From positions 450,687 through 514,686 of the forward strand of contig CALYLW010000553.1 of assembly GCA_944989445.1 (NCBI GenBank): 64,000 bases of DNA, read 5' to 3'. The position numbers were made by a program, and so were the translations under genes. Origin of the DNA: Ampullaceana balthica. Its lineage: Eukaryota; Mollusca; Gastropoda; Lymnaeidae. Positions 18,084-29,201 of this stretch are shown here, one piece after another. The notes under the pieces were generated by a model that worked only from the letters and a program-made list of their open reading frames with translations, ran no database searches and was not told the DNA's origin. How positions within the stretch are numbered: the first letter of the stretch is position 1; every line of letters starts with the position of its first letter.

Positions 18084-19124
18084 AAGTGGCACCTCTGTAC
18101 ACGTCAGCTTTGGTATAAGTCCAGCTTGGATGCCAAACATGTTGCTTGGTATACGACTTTGTTTGGAATACGACCCGCGTATGGGGCCAACCATAAAAGA
18201 CGTCACTCGATTTTAGCCGATTCCACCCTCCACCTCGTCACATATCTTTATTAAAAGTTACACACACACAAATTTTACGCCACCCCCACACAAAAGCGGT
18301 ATATCTTATTTGAAAATTAACATGTTTCAAATCACTTAAACACTCCCCTCCCTCTCGTCATACATCGTCACAAATGTGTAACAACCCCCCCCCACACACA
18401 CACACACCTTTTTTCCCCAATGTGCGTAAGATGAGTCAAGTGTGTTACTATGAAAGTTGCTTTCATACATTGAACAGCTCGCGTAATAATCGTATATTGT
18501 CACGTGATTTTGTGTTTTTCTCGTATATTTTGACGATTTCTATGTTTGTGAAAAACAAAGACTATTAAATGGCAACATTTGACGAAGTGGGTGAAATCGG
18601 TTACAAAACAAAGACTATTTAATGGCAACATTTGACGAAGTGGGTGAAATCGGTTACAATACAAAGACTATTAAATGGCAACATTTGACGAAGTGGGTGA
18701 AATCGGTTACAAAACAAAGACTATTTAATGGCAACATTTGACGAAGTGGGTGAAATCGGTTACAAAACAAAGACTATTAAATGGCAACATTTTACGAAGT
18801 GGGTGAAATCGGTTATAAAACAAAGATCAAGGACATTAGAACATGTTGAAAAATTAATTTTGATCCGGATAACAGGAAAACAGAAAAAAAAATCGTCTAA
18901 GTTTATTTTATGTACGCATTTTAGTATTAAGCAGATTTAAAATTATTTTATACAACCAGGTAAATAAATGTATAATATGTAAATAACAATATGATTTTTC
19001 CCCATGGGAACGGATTATCCATTTTTCCTCTATTTCTTATAGAAAAATATGTTTGGTATATGTCAAGTTTGGTATATGTCCAAGGGTCTGGAACGAATTC
19101 AGGACGTATACTGAAGTAACACTG
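18084..19124. mobile_element. pogo/Tigger-like non-autonomous element, 1,041 bp
   Basis: The terminal inverted repeats AAGTGGCACCTCTGTACACG and, reversed, CAGTGTTACTTCAGTATACG are followed by further GTATACG/TTTGGTATA repeats typical of Tigger ends. TA flanks both sides (18082-18083, 19125-19126). Inside are a piece resembling the GGCCGTCC MITE family (about 18190-18430) and a 54-bp tandem repeat. Confidence 0.75.
18551..18820. repeat. 54-bp tandem repeat, 5 copies, alternating variants
   Basis: The unit includes AAATGGCAACATTTGACGAA and GTGGGTGAAATCGGTTACAA. Successive units alternate ATTAAATGG and ATTTAATGG, so the array behaves as a 108-bp dimer plus a half. Confidence 0.9.
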
Positions 19125-19895
19125 TATTAATATCTTCTGTGTGGGACCCAGTGGCGTAGCTGGGGGGGGGGCGGTCCGCCTCGGGCGGCATTCATTTAGG
19201 GGCGGCATTTGTGGGCATTTGAAAAGTACAGCCATTTCCGACAAACCACCCTTTTTGTTTTCAAGGGGGAAAACCAAGGTGAAACAAAAATATTTGTAAT
19301 TTCGAGGATTAATTAACGGATTCGCACAACATTTTTTGATTACATAGTGGATATTATAACTAAATAAAAACCGTTCAAAAATTTTAATCGCTCAAAAAAG
19401 GTGTCCATTTGTTAGGAAAACTAAGCGGTTTAAGTCACAGATAACTCTTTTATCACAAAAGTACCAAAAAAACACATCACCGCTGGGCTGAATAATATGT
19501 GCTATTATTATCGCCACGACAGTTTTTACGTGGAATTTCGACATTCCCAGAATGATGCGCGAACACGTACCTACAAGGCATGGTGGTTCAAATATTGTGT
19601 TTAACTTGCAAGTAGTCATTTATATTACTGTTTCAGTTTTCAAAAAATTATTGTAAGGTAAGTTGTTAAAAATTAAATTTATTTTGCTTTTATTGCATTA
19701 AAGTAGCACAAATAATTTGTGTTTTTCATTAAAATGCGGTTATTCATTAAAAATGTATCGCCTATCCAATTTAATAAAGTAATGTGTAAATAAGTTGAAT
19801 TCGTCTATTTTATGGAAAATAATTTAGATTTATGATAAGAATATGCAAATATTCAAATTTCTCCTTTAATAAACACCACAATAGGCATAGATAAT

Positions 19896-21783
19896 GGGGC
19901 CGTCCATAAATGACGTCACGCAATTTTTGCCGATTTTTTACCCCCTCCCTCCCCCCTCGTCACGCGTCGTCACAAAAACTTAGACCCCCCCCCTCTAAAA
20001 ATACGTCACAAATCTTTGACTCAAAAAAAAATGTCTTTTTTCTATTTGACAATACGTATGTTTCAAATCACTTTTATTGTCATTTAAATATTTATTATTT
20101 ATTTAGTGAAGATCTACATTGTAATATCGTAACCCACGTGAAGCATTTTTTAAAAACGTTTAACCAGCCTTCAGAAAACGAACAATGTTAAGATCCTTAG
20201 ATTATATTTTATTTAAATGCATACAAATTAAACATTGACTATTAATCATCACGGTTAACGTCTTTGTTTAGAAAAAAAAATTATTTAAAAATAGCATTTT
20301 TAAAATGTATTTTTTTAAATCCCTCAATTGACTGACGGGCATCCCGTAAGAAAGAAGTCGGCGAACAGAGGTAAATAAGTATAACCTCATCTGGTGTCAA
20401 AAAGGGAATTCTTGGGGGTAATGCAGACTCATTTGGGACATATAACATCCACTACAATCCACTAGATATATTAAAATACGTCATGTGTACGTGTACGCTT
20501 GGAACATAAGCCCATTATTGAACCGGTTCCTTCCAGAAAATGCATTTTTTTAAAATTTGACAACTATGTAGATTTCTTACCTACGTACTATACGAAGACA
20601 CATAAATCTACCATACTTTCATTTATATTGACACGAGTGACAATAATCTTGATCCACATGACTTGTATGTAGCACATATCATTTCTGTGATATTTAAAAT
20701 TAATGCCTTAAAAACTGAGCTAAGAAGAAAAGTTGTTTTGTGCTCCTCTCGAATTGCGATTTCAAGAATTTGATGCATTCCATAAAGTTAATGAATACTT
20801 GATTAATTTTAAATGGGCTCATTTACCATTATATCTAGAACAGTGCTTCTCAAACTTTTTAATATGGCGGACCGGCAGGAATTTTTTCCATTGCACCAGG
20901 TATCGGTGCATTATTTTCCCTGCACTTACAATTTTTTCTGTCCTTTTTTTTGAACATCTGCGGACCGGCAGCGGATGGCCCACGCACCGGCACTGGTCCG
21001 CGGACCACCACTTTCAGAAGCACTGATCTAGAAGACTAGAATGGCCAGGGGCGTTTGACCAAAAACAATTGAACAATTATATCAAACTTAAAACGTTTTT
21101 AATTCTACCAAATAGATTCCCTCCCCCCCTCCCCTTTTAAAGAAAAAGGATATACCGTGTCGTTTTGACTTAAAATATCTACACATAATCCTATTCAGAT
21201 CATTTTTAGACACTTGTCAAGCTTGTAAAACTCACCAGTAGCATTTTCGGGGAGGGGGGCTAACGACGCTCCCCCAAATCCCTGAGTCATGTGAGCAGGA
21301 CCCAGAGTCTGGGGGTGGGGGGGGGGTAACGCACACATAAACTTGCATATTTTGGGGTAACGGGCAAAAAAGTTCGACTCCTGCCATGAGACAACCAAAG
21401 GGAGCTGCGGTTACATCACAAATGCTTTGATGTCAACATCAAACGACGCAGTGTAACAATTTCATATGTTATCTTGTGGATTCTCAAACTTAAGGATTAT
21501 AATTAGATTTAATTTTCGTGTCTTGATAGCTTACACCAACCAGCGTCTAATGGCCTACTGACCGGCACTTTGAGAAGCACTGATTTTTTTAAAAATAAAA
21601 AATAAAAAGGCATTAAATAAATTGTAAGCGACAAAATATTTCAGTGGAAGTTTTATTTAAAGTTACCCTTTTGATGTGACGTCACATTTCTTCAACCCCC
21701 CTCCCTCCCCCCTCGTCACGCATCGTCACAAAAGTGTGACCCCCTCCCCCCCTAGGTGCGTGACGTGATTTATGGACGGCCCC
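19896..21783. mobile_element. PIF/Harbinger-like MITE interrupted by later sequence
   Basis: The left part (19896 to about 20160) starts GGGGCCGTCCATAAATGACG; the right part (about 21600-21783) ends with its reverse complement. The two halves together match the uninterrupted copy at 23015-23433. AAT flanks both ends. About 1.4 kb of foreign sequence, including a small hAT MITE, lies between the halves. Confidence 0.65.
20841..21025. mobile_element. hAT MITE, 185 bp, perfect 8-bp TSD
   Basis: ATCTAGAA lies at 20833-20840 and 21026-21033. Both ends are CAGTGCTTCT. The inside carries GGACCGGCAG-type motifs. A related broken right end (GACCGGCACTTTGAGAAGCACTG minus a few bases) occurs near 21561-21583. 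Confidence 0.9.
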
Positions 21784-21829
21784 AATTTCAAAAAAGACAT
21801 ACCAGTACTTTAAAATTTCAAGCGTCTTG

Positions 21830-22640
21830 GAAAAAATGACATCTGAAGAAGTAACTAGTAAAACGAGATCAGATGCTGGAATTTTACTCAATTCAATGCA
21901 ATCTTTTTCTTAGTAAATGGGAACCCGTCATTTTTTAAATTAATTCAAACCCATTGCATGGAACAAAGAGATGTGCTAATACCAAAAATACGTTATATCA
22001 GCCAAACAATTTGTGAAGAGTTGGAGATATCAACTAAATGCGGAGTTAGGGGAAAAATATGAGTGGGGAAAATTAAAAAGACGTGGTTCTATCTTTAGAA
22101 AAAGAAGTACATCGAGAAATGTTTTTATCCATGGATGGAATTATAAAAGAACGCTTTGATGAGTTGCATGTCCTTGCAAGAAAATATTCGTATATAATAC
22201 CATGTAACCTACAAAATGAAGCATTTAAACATCAAATAACTTACTGTCTTGACATTGACAAAGAACAGTTCAATAAGGAAAGAAAAAGGATCCAGGTTTT
22301 TTAGGCTGTACCTACACTACAAGAAGGGGCATTATGTTAGAGAAACGGGGGAAAAGGCCTCCTTGATCTATTAAAATTTATTCAACAGTATAGATTGGAC
22401 AATTCTGTACCCAACATTTTAATTTTGCTATGAATTTTTTCAACTATTGCTATCAGTGTCGCTAGTTATGAAAGGAGCTTCTCCAAACTGAAGTTGATAA
22501 AAAATTATCTTCGTTCCACAATGAGTGATTTAAGACAACAAAATCTTGCAATACTCTCCAGAGTCCATAGAACAAGATAGTGCAGATAATTTTAATTTTG
22601 ATAGCATAATACACGATTTTTCTATCATGAAACTTAGGAA
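21830..22640 (+). pseudogene. hAT transposase relic (ZMYM1-like type)
   Basis: The frame at 22083-22304 reads LSLEKEVHREMFLSMDG and ERFDELHVLARKYSYI, resembling the central part of ZMYM1-like hAT transposases. Further on, at about 22440-22620, comes the C-terminal dimerisation region: SVASYERSFSKLKLIKN, then RSTMSDLRQQNLAILS, then, after a frameshift at about 22560, ESIEQDSADNFNFDS. Upstream segments are riddled with stops. It is the coding remnant of the 4.3-kb hAT element and cannot be active as seen. Confidence 0.7.
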
Positions 22641-23014
22641 AGTAAATGTATAAATATGATTACATACTAATGTATACAATTTATTTGTTTGAAATAAAAA
22701 ATCATTTATTTATAAATACAAAATAAAAGAATAGTGATTGGTAATGGGTTTTTTTTTGGGTGTAAATTTGGAATATGTTTTGTCTCATTGGGGGAGAGGG
22801 GTAGGACCTCAGCAACTTTCTTGTGGCCTTTAAAAAGTATCTTGTATTTTAAAAATTCGTATTGATAGGTATATAATCTTATGCGGCCTCTTTTATTACT
22901 GCTTACATAAATATGGCATGCAATGGTAAACATGTTCCCCACCTTTACTTCGTTTCAATTACAATTGTTTAGTCATATTTATTAATTGATAAAAACCATA
23001 ACATAATCGACTAA

Positions 23015-23433
23015 CTGCCCGTCCATAAATGACGTCACGCGATTTTGGCTGATTTTTTACCCCCCCCCTCCCCTCGTCACAAAAACTTAGACCCCTTCTT
23101 CAATATAAGACGTCACAAAGCTTTTACCCCCCCCCCACTCAATAAAAGACGCATTTTCTGTTTAAAATGAGCATGTTTCAAATAAAAAATTGTCATTTGA
23201 ATATGTTTTTAGTGTACCCCTGCATTCTAATATCGTAATACCCGTTTCACATAAAAGTCATTAAATAAAGTGTCAGTAATCAAATATGTAAGTGGAAATT
23301 TTATGTAAAGTTGCTCGTTTTGACGTGACGTCACACATTTCCTAAACACCCACCTCCCTCGTCTCACATCGTCACAAATGTGTGACTCCCTCCCCCCCCC
23401 CTCCCGTGCGTGACATCATTTATGAACGGCCCC
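23015..23433. mobile_element. PIF/Harbinger-like MITE, ~419 bp, TAA target duplication
   Basis: The left end CTGCCCGTCCATAAATGACG and the right end GTGACATCATTTATGAACGG are imperfect inverted repeats. TAA flanks both sides (23012-23014 and 23434-23436). It is the most intact copy of the longer subfamily and was used to recognise the split copy at 19896-21783. Confidence 0.75.
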
Positions 23434-24030
23434 TAAAAAGGGCGGCAAATTGGAGACCACCCCGGGCGGCAAAAGTTCTAGCTACGCGACTGGTGGGACC
23501 CATCGACCAAATAAAACAGAGATAAACTAGAAAAAATTATTTTTAAAAAAAGAAAGGAGAAAAAAAGGCGCATGATTCTTTACTGGAAAATATTTACCTT
23601 TGACAAGACTCACTTCATTAGTTAAATTTATTAAATCTAGAAACACTATATGAGAGAAAATTAAAGTGTAAAGTAGTATTAAAGCCTTAGCGATTTAATT
23701 ATTACTTAGAACTGCAACACAACAATAATTCTAATATATCACTTAGATTGACAAAGGGATAAAAAAAACTTTTCATTTTCCATTAAGCAAGAACACAAAC
23801 CTTAAAATCTTCATTTTTTCGCATCTGGAATTTGGGCCTGAAATGGGCTGCCTGAACAAACCAGGAAAACCATCACACTATACATTCAACATTCCAAACT
23901 CAAAATCATGGCTAAGCATAGGATTTAATAATCTACTTTATAGAAGGAGCGTCTGTAATATACAAGATAAAATATGTATAGTAAAATTACAAATATTATC
24001 TGGTAAAACGTCTGAAAAACTTGAAAGCTT

Positions 24031-24934
24031 TATGTCGATCTAAGGTCTAGATGCTTTGATCTATATTCGTGCTACCGTGTGCCACACAAGAGAAGATTAG
24101 ATGACATAAAAACATAATAAAAGTAAACAAATGTAAAATGGTACAGACTGCCTGTATTTACACTGTTCGCTCAAGATCTGCTTGCCTTCTCTGCAGTTTA
24201 GAAGAGATCTAAAGCTGAAAGTAAATATTTATTTACCGTGGCATGCTGTTAACATGATCTTGCGACCATGTCATTTGAACGTTCTACGGTGAAGAATATT
24301 TGTTTTGGTGAATAGTTGATTTGATGTAGCAACAGAAAGATGATTTTGTACTTAATATAGGAAAAAATCAAGAAGTCATTGTGTATTAATATCCCAAAAG
24401 ACACACGATAAAAACTTGTAAAATTGAACTATCAATTTTAAACTCCGATAAAAGACGACACATATGTGTAAGCGATTCGTCAAATGCCTATATCAATGTT
24501 ATCAACAAAAACAAAAATATAATTAAATATTTAATTCTCAGGCAGAATGTGTCAATAATGATTAAATGTTGTGTAGCGAGTGGATATTCGCGTTATGGTT
24601 ACCTAGCAACGCTCAGTTGCTCGTTTTGGATTGGTGCATAAGTAGGAAGGTAGTATAGAACCCGTATACTGCATCACCTAGCAACCAAGCGTTAGCGTTA
24701 CTGTATGACACAACCACTAATCCTTAGTGACTTTAGAGCACACTAAAGCAATTTTGACCTTTTTTGTAACCCCTTTCCTGCAGTCTATAGGTTCAATAAA
24801 GAAAAAGGTTGACAATGTGGGCTGGGGTTTGCACATTTCATTAGTTTCATTTCTGAGATGTCCCAGCATTGTCGACGTGTGGGTCGAAACTTGAGCATGC
24901 TTCATTGAAACAAGTCTGGGTGATCAGCTGTTTA
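24031..24934. other. No gene recognised; two RFX X-box-like motifs
   Basis: No exon was supportable. GTTACCTAGCAAC at 24598-24610 is a perfect pair of inverted RFX half-sites with a 1-base spacer; a weaker ATCACCTAGCAACC lies near 24674. Without a downstream gene this is only a motif match. Confidence 0.25.
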
Positions 24935-25340
24935 AGAACATCACACAATAGACATCTCGGTGATAAAAACATGCAGTCTATGATGAGGATCTCTGTCAAA
25001 CAGGGGGCGTGGTGGTCGAGTGGCAGCGCGTTCGTCACGGGTTCGAATCCATGTCAAGGCAAGGATTTGTTCCCGGGGCCTAGGGCGCCCCTTAGTCACC
25101 CAGCTCCGAATGGGTACCTAACACTAGTTAGGCGGCTGGGTAATGCGTGAAACCCACAAAGCCGTGGCCTGTGAACGCTGCATCACTTGCCAATAGATCA
25201 TCTGTCATGGTCTGTGGACGCAATTATCTTCTGCATAGAAGGAGCGTCTGTATTGATAAGGTAAGATAAACAGAACATCACACAATAGACATCTCGGTGA
25301 TAAAAACATGCAGTCTATGATGAGCATCTCAGTCAAACAG
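24935..25340 (+). mobile_element. tRNA-derived SINE with a 69-bp target-site duplication
   Basis: The SINE body is 25004-25271. Its head has an A-box-like TGGTCGAGTGG and a B box GGTTCGAATCC, so it is Pol III-type and tRNA-derived. The middle has CAGCTCCGAATGGGTACC. The tail (GGACGCAATTATCTTCTGCA, then TAGAAGGAGCGTCTGTA, then GATAAGG) matches the 3' end of the LINE in this window. Direct repeats at 24935-25003 and 25272-25340 are 69 bp long with two mismatches. Confidence 0.9.
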
Positions 25341-25878
25341 ACACTTATTATAAACATAAACAATCCCGAGAACAAGAGTCGATGCCACATACATTATACC
25401 CAAGACACATTGTGTCAAGATATCGTATATAATATAGCGCAATATTTTGTCCGGTTTTCTTCAAATTTCAGCTCACTTAGACTCATTATATAGATGATGA
25501 AACATTTTTAAAATTCATAACTTTATCTTTTAGTAATGAGCCCATGTCATTTTTGTTGTTGTTTTTTGTTTGTTTGTTTGTTTGTTTATTTTTGTTGTGT
25601 GTGTGTGTGTGTGTGTTAAAACATATAATAAATTGTACATGTGCGACTAAGTTCATTCTGGAATAATAAATATTTTATCAAAAAAATTCAAACTTTAGCA
25701 TCGGTTTCTAGGAGGCCGTCCATAAAGTAAGTCACGCTCCGGAGGGGGAGGGGGTGTAAGAAAGTGTGACAGTATGTGACAGAGGGGAGGGGGGGGTCAG
25801 GCCATGTGTGACTTTACGCATGTTTTAGATAAAATTTGAATTATTTGTTAATAAAAAATCGTTTTTGTTCGAAGGTGT

Positions 25879-26185
25879 TGTCACATGTGATTAACATAAT
25901 TTTGTGACGTAAGGTCACGTGTATAAGAAACGCGGGAAGAAAGGAGCATTCCTATTGGTTGAAAATGTTGGGCGAACAGTTGTCAGTGGAGTTCCGTAGT
26001 GTAAGGACGGAATATATGTGTGCCTCAAGATTTCCATGTTGTATAACCTCAAATGATGTTTCTGTGTACAAACTATAAATATTAAAGTTGTTTTGTATAA
26101 ACAAGCTTCTTCAGTGGATTATTGTGCACAAGATTATGTACTGTGAGAACGCCTACATAAAGAGAAACATATAATTATAGTTACA
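25879..26185 (+). repeat. 5' LTR, 307 bp
   Basis: TGTCACATG ... GTTACA. A possible TATA-like GTATAAGA lies near 25922 and an ATTAAA poly(A)-signal-like motif near 26086. Confidence 0.95.
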
Positions 26186-26710
26186 TTGGTGCAGAAGTAA
26201 AAGTTCTATGTGAACACTGTACAAGAGATTTTAAGAAGGAGGTTTCGTGGAAATAAAAAGTATTGGATATTTCCAAAAAGGAAAGTATTCATTAAAATAT
26301 GAAATATTAGCAGCTATCGTATTTTTTGAATTTCAAGTTCGTAAGAAGCTGTGAATAAACTTTTGTGGTTCAATGAAAATACAAGAATATTTCAAAATGG
26401 CGGCATACAGGCACATGGTCATGGCGTGCTGTGTATACAACTAGGTCGCCTAGTTGGTTCTACGTCACATTCGACGACAGTACAAGTATACTACACAGTA
26501 CTGGAATCTGGGTCGTGTAGGCTTACTGAATGGTGACACACGGTGAACATATATAGGTCGTGACGTCAACAGGCTCAATGCTAGTTGATTCCAGGAAATA
26601 TTTGTAAAGATAACATCGAACCAAGAAGCTATGGACTATTAATTATGAAGTGTGAATTATAAATAAAGGAACGGAATTTTTATCCATTCATTGTGTGAAG
26701 AATTTGATAA

Positions 26711-27478
26711 TTGCAATTTTGGATTAATGGAGTGATTGAAAGACTAAACAAAACCATCAAGAATATGCTATTAAAAGTAACAGTAGACCATGAGGACAGA
26801 TGGCATGAATATTTACCCTTAGTACTATTTGCATACAACAGCAGCAAACATGAAAGCACTGGCTTTAGTCCTTTTGAATTAATGTTTGACCAAAACCCTG
26901 CAAGTCCCTTAAAGAATTTCAAAGAAAGGCTAATAAGTAAACAAGATGCCATACAGGACAGATATCAGCTGATGTCAGACACTAGAGATAAAATACTTTA
27001 CAGTATTGAAGCAGCAAAACAAAGACTAATCAAGCAAAGTACAAGACATAGAGAAATCAAAAATAAACACAGACATTTAAGAACATTCGAGCCTGAACAA
27101 CAAGTCTTAGTATGGTTACCAAACACAAAGAATGAAATCACATGGGAAGGTCCATACAATATTGAAGAGAAACTTAGTGATGTCACATATAGTGTCAATA
27201 TCAAAGGACATGTGAAAAAATTACATATTGACAAACTAAGAGCATATGATGACAATAAAGAAGGAAAGCAAACTGTTAATGTCATCATCAAAGTAAATGA
27301 TGAAAATGACAATGCAATGAAAATGAACAGTCTTGACAGTGAAAAAATATCATCTGACATACCAGATAATATGAAACACAGAGTGATAAAAAATTTTTCA
27401 AAAATACAAAGGTGTCATAACAAAAGAAACAGGAAACACAAAAACTGTGACTCACAAGATACAAGTATTGGAACATGA
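26711..27478 (+). pseudogene. Integrase C-terminal part, Ty3/gypsy type
   Basis: About 255 codons, directly preceded by a TAA (26708-26710). INGVIERLNKTIKNML is the end of the DDE core (the NG-x-x-ER motif holding the catalytic Glu). KHESTGFSPFELMF follows, then QQVLVWLPNTKNEITWEGPY, a GPF/Y-like module near residue 130-150, and HVKKLHIDKLRAY. The HHCC zinc finger and first two catalytic Asp residues are missing, so no strand-transfer activity is expected. Its tail runs straight into the RT N-terminus with one frameshift in the A/T run near 27388-27405, showing that integrase and RT once shared a polyprotein in this order. Confidence 0.85.
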
Positions 27479-28745
27479 ACCCTTCAAGACCAAAGTATAC
27501 CCTATTCCAATGGCATATAGAGACACAGTAAGGCAAGAAATTGACTACCTACTTAAAGAAAACAAAATAAGAAAAGCAGTTGAAGCTAACTATACCTCAC
27601 CAACTGTCATAGTAAAAAAGAAGAATGGAAAGATTCGACTATGCTGTGACTACAGACAGTTGAATAATATTACAAAATTGGACCATGAACCTATTGGAGA
27701 CCCAAGAGACATTATAGACATAATTGGTACTTCCAGAATATTCACTACATTTGACTTAAACAGAGGTTTTTGGCAGATAAACATGGATCCTGATTCTGTA
27801 AAATACACTGCATTCATAGCCATGGATGAGGTGTATGAATGGTTAGTAATGCCATTTGGACTGGTCAACAGTACAGCCACTTTTAGCAGATTTATGAAAG
27901 TGATGCTAAAAGGAATTCCAAATGTGGTACATTATGTCGACGACATATGTATCCACACTAAAGATTGGGAATCACATATCCATACACTTGAAGCTGTACT
28001 GGATAGACTCAAGAAACATAATGTGACAATCTCACCAGAAAAGATCAACATTGGAAAGAAGTATATAGATTTTTTGGGATACAGAATAGGAGGTGGTGCA
28101 GTCACTCCTACTGCAGAAAATGAAAACAAGATATTAATCTGTCAGTCCCAAAATCTAAGAAACAAGTGCAAGCCCTGCTGGGACTATGTAACTTTTACAG
28201 ACCTTTTATTGCAAATTATGCAGAAATTGTTCACCCACTAACAGAAGTTACAAAAACCAAAGATATTAGAAAATTTCAGTTTCCAGGAGATTGCCTCAAC
28301 GCATTAGAGAACATTCAGGAGGCATTTAGGAAGAAAACCCATCTTAGTTACACCTCAATGGGACAAACCTTTCATTGTTTCTACTGATGCATCGTCCATT
28401 GCATTAGGAGCGTGCCTCATGCAAGAACATGATGGTATCCTACATCCTATACAGTATCTTAGCAGAAATTTGACCAAAACAGAGTGTAACTACAGCACCA
28501 TAGAGAGAGAATGTCTAGCCATAGTGTGGGCTCTACAAAAACACCTTCTAGGTAGAACATTCACTCTTCTAACAGACCACAAACCACTTGTGGCATTTAA
28601 TAAGAAGAAGATCAGCAAAGCAAAAGTGAATCGCTGGGCTATGCTATTAGCCGACTACACATTTGACATTAAGCCTGTGAAGGGAAAGGACAATGTGGTT
28701 GCAGACATATTAAGTAGAATAACAATAAATAAAGACATTCTGTGA
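27390..28745 (+). pseudogene. Reverse transcriptase-RNase H, Ty3/gypsy type, with two further frameshifts
   Basis: RT spans about 27447-28240: VYPIPMAYRDTVRQEI, YTSPTVIVKKKNGKIRLC, DYRQLN, FTTFDLNRGFWQI, MPFGLVNS and the catalytic box VVHYVDDICIH are all present. A frame change near 28126-28166 leads to QALLGLCNFYRPFIANYAE (28166 onward), and a second near 28335-28420 leads to the RNase H part: IQYLSRNLTKTECNYSTIER, LLTDHKPLV and a terminal ADILSR. The frame stops at 28745 with nothing after RNase H. The frameshifts make it non-functional as read. Confidence 0.9.
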
Positions 28746-28870
28746 ATTCCTAAGTGATAAAACCAGAGACTGTATTAATATTAGTCTGTGAATTCCTACA
28801 TGATAAAACCAGAGACTGTATTAATATTAGTCTGTGAATTTCTAAAGGATACAACCAGAGACTGTAATAA
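28740..28870 (+). repeat. 46-bp tandem repeat in the retrotransposon 3' leader
   Basis: Three copies of a unit with GTGAATTCCTA, GATAAAACCAGAGACTG and TATTAATATTAGTCT lie between the RNase H stop and the purine tract. Confidence 0.85.
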
Positions 28871-29201
28871 TATTAATATTTTTATTCGTTGAACATTGGA
28901 CAAGGAACAGTGTTTGAATTCCACTGGATTATTAGTTAATTTTAAAATATTGAGTGTTTAAATATTTTAATTACACAAAATTACAGATGTGTTTAAAATT
29001 CCATTTTCATTTTTTCAGCACAGGTAGACTGTTGCAGTCCTACAGATTTTTTCTTATTGATCCTATGTCCAGATGTTGTATGTAAGAAAATGAATGTTCA
29101 TTGATGATAAATATTTGAATGTAGATATAAATTGATTTGATTTTATGAAGACCAAAAATGTTGTATTTCATAAACATTTTTTTTTGAAGGATGGGGGTGA
29201 A

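Larger units (their letters stand above)
19149..23492. mobile_element. hAT element, 4.3 kb, perfect 8-bp TSD, with nested elements
   Basis: GTGGGACC lies at 19141-19148 and 23493-23500. The ends are CAGTGGCGTAGCTGGGG and, reversed, CAGTCGCGTAGCTAGAAC, each followed within about 60 bp by GGGCGGCA motifs. A decayed transposase lies at about 21.83-22.64 kb. It was inserted into the LINE relic exactly where that LINE encodes the SVWDPS motif, so the flanking LINE can be rejoined by eye. It holds two GGCCGTCC-type MITEs and a small hAT MITE. Confidence 0.85.
17770..24030 (+). mobile_element. Relic LINE copy split by nested insertions
   Basis: Pieces align by eye with the intact-looking LINE at 32.4-34.0 kb. 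GTGTCTTTCCACCCAGA and AGAAACTTTAACAAATGTAA lie left of the insertions; TCTTCTGTGTGGGACC meets CCATCGACCAAATAAA across them; and 3' landmarks (TGGGCTGCCTGAACAAACCA, TATAGAAGGAGCGTCTGTAA) lie near 23.85-23.96 kb. The copy is full of indels and stops. The Tigger-like element 18084-19124 and the hAT element 19149-23492 sit inside it. Confidence 0.75.

Noticed and set aside
22706..22942. Minus-strand ORF near the hAT relic
   Set aside because: No recognisable text; lies in decayed non-coding part of the hAT element.
25004..25075. tRNA gene at the SINE head
   Set aside because: A and B boxes are present but the cloverleaf is not complete and the sequence recurs with the same non-tRNA body at 35.2 and 48.5 kb.
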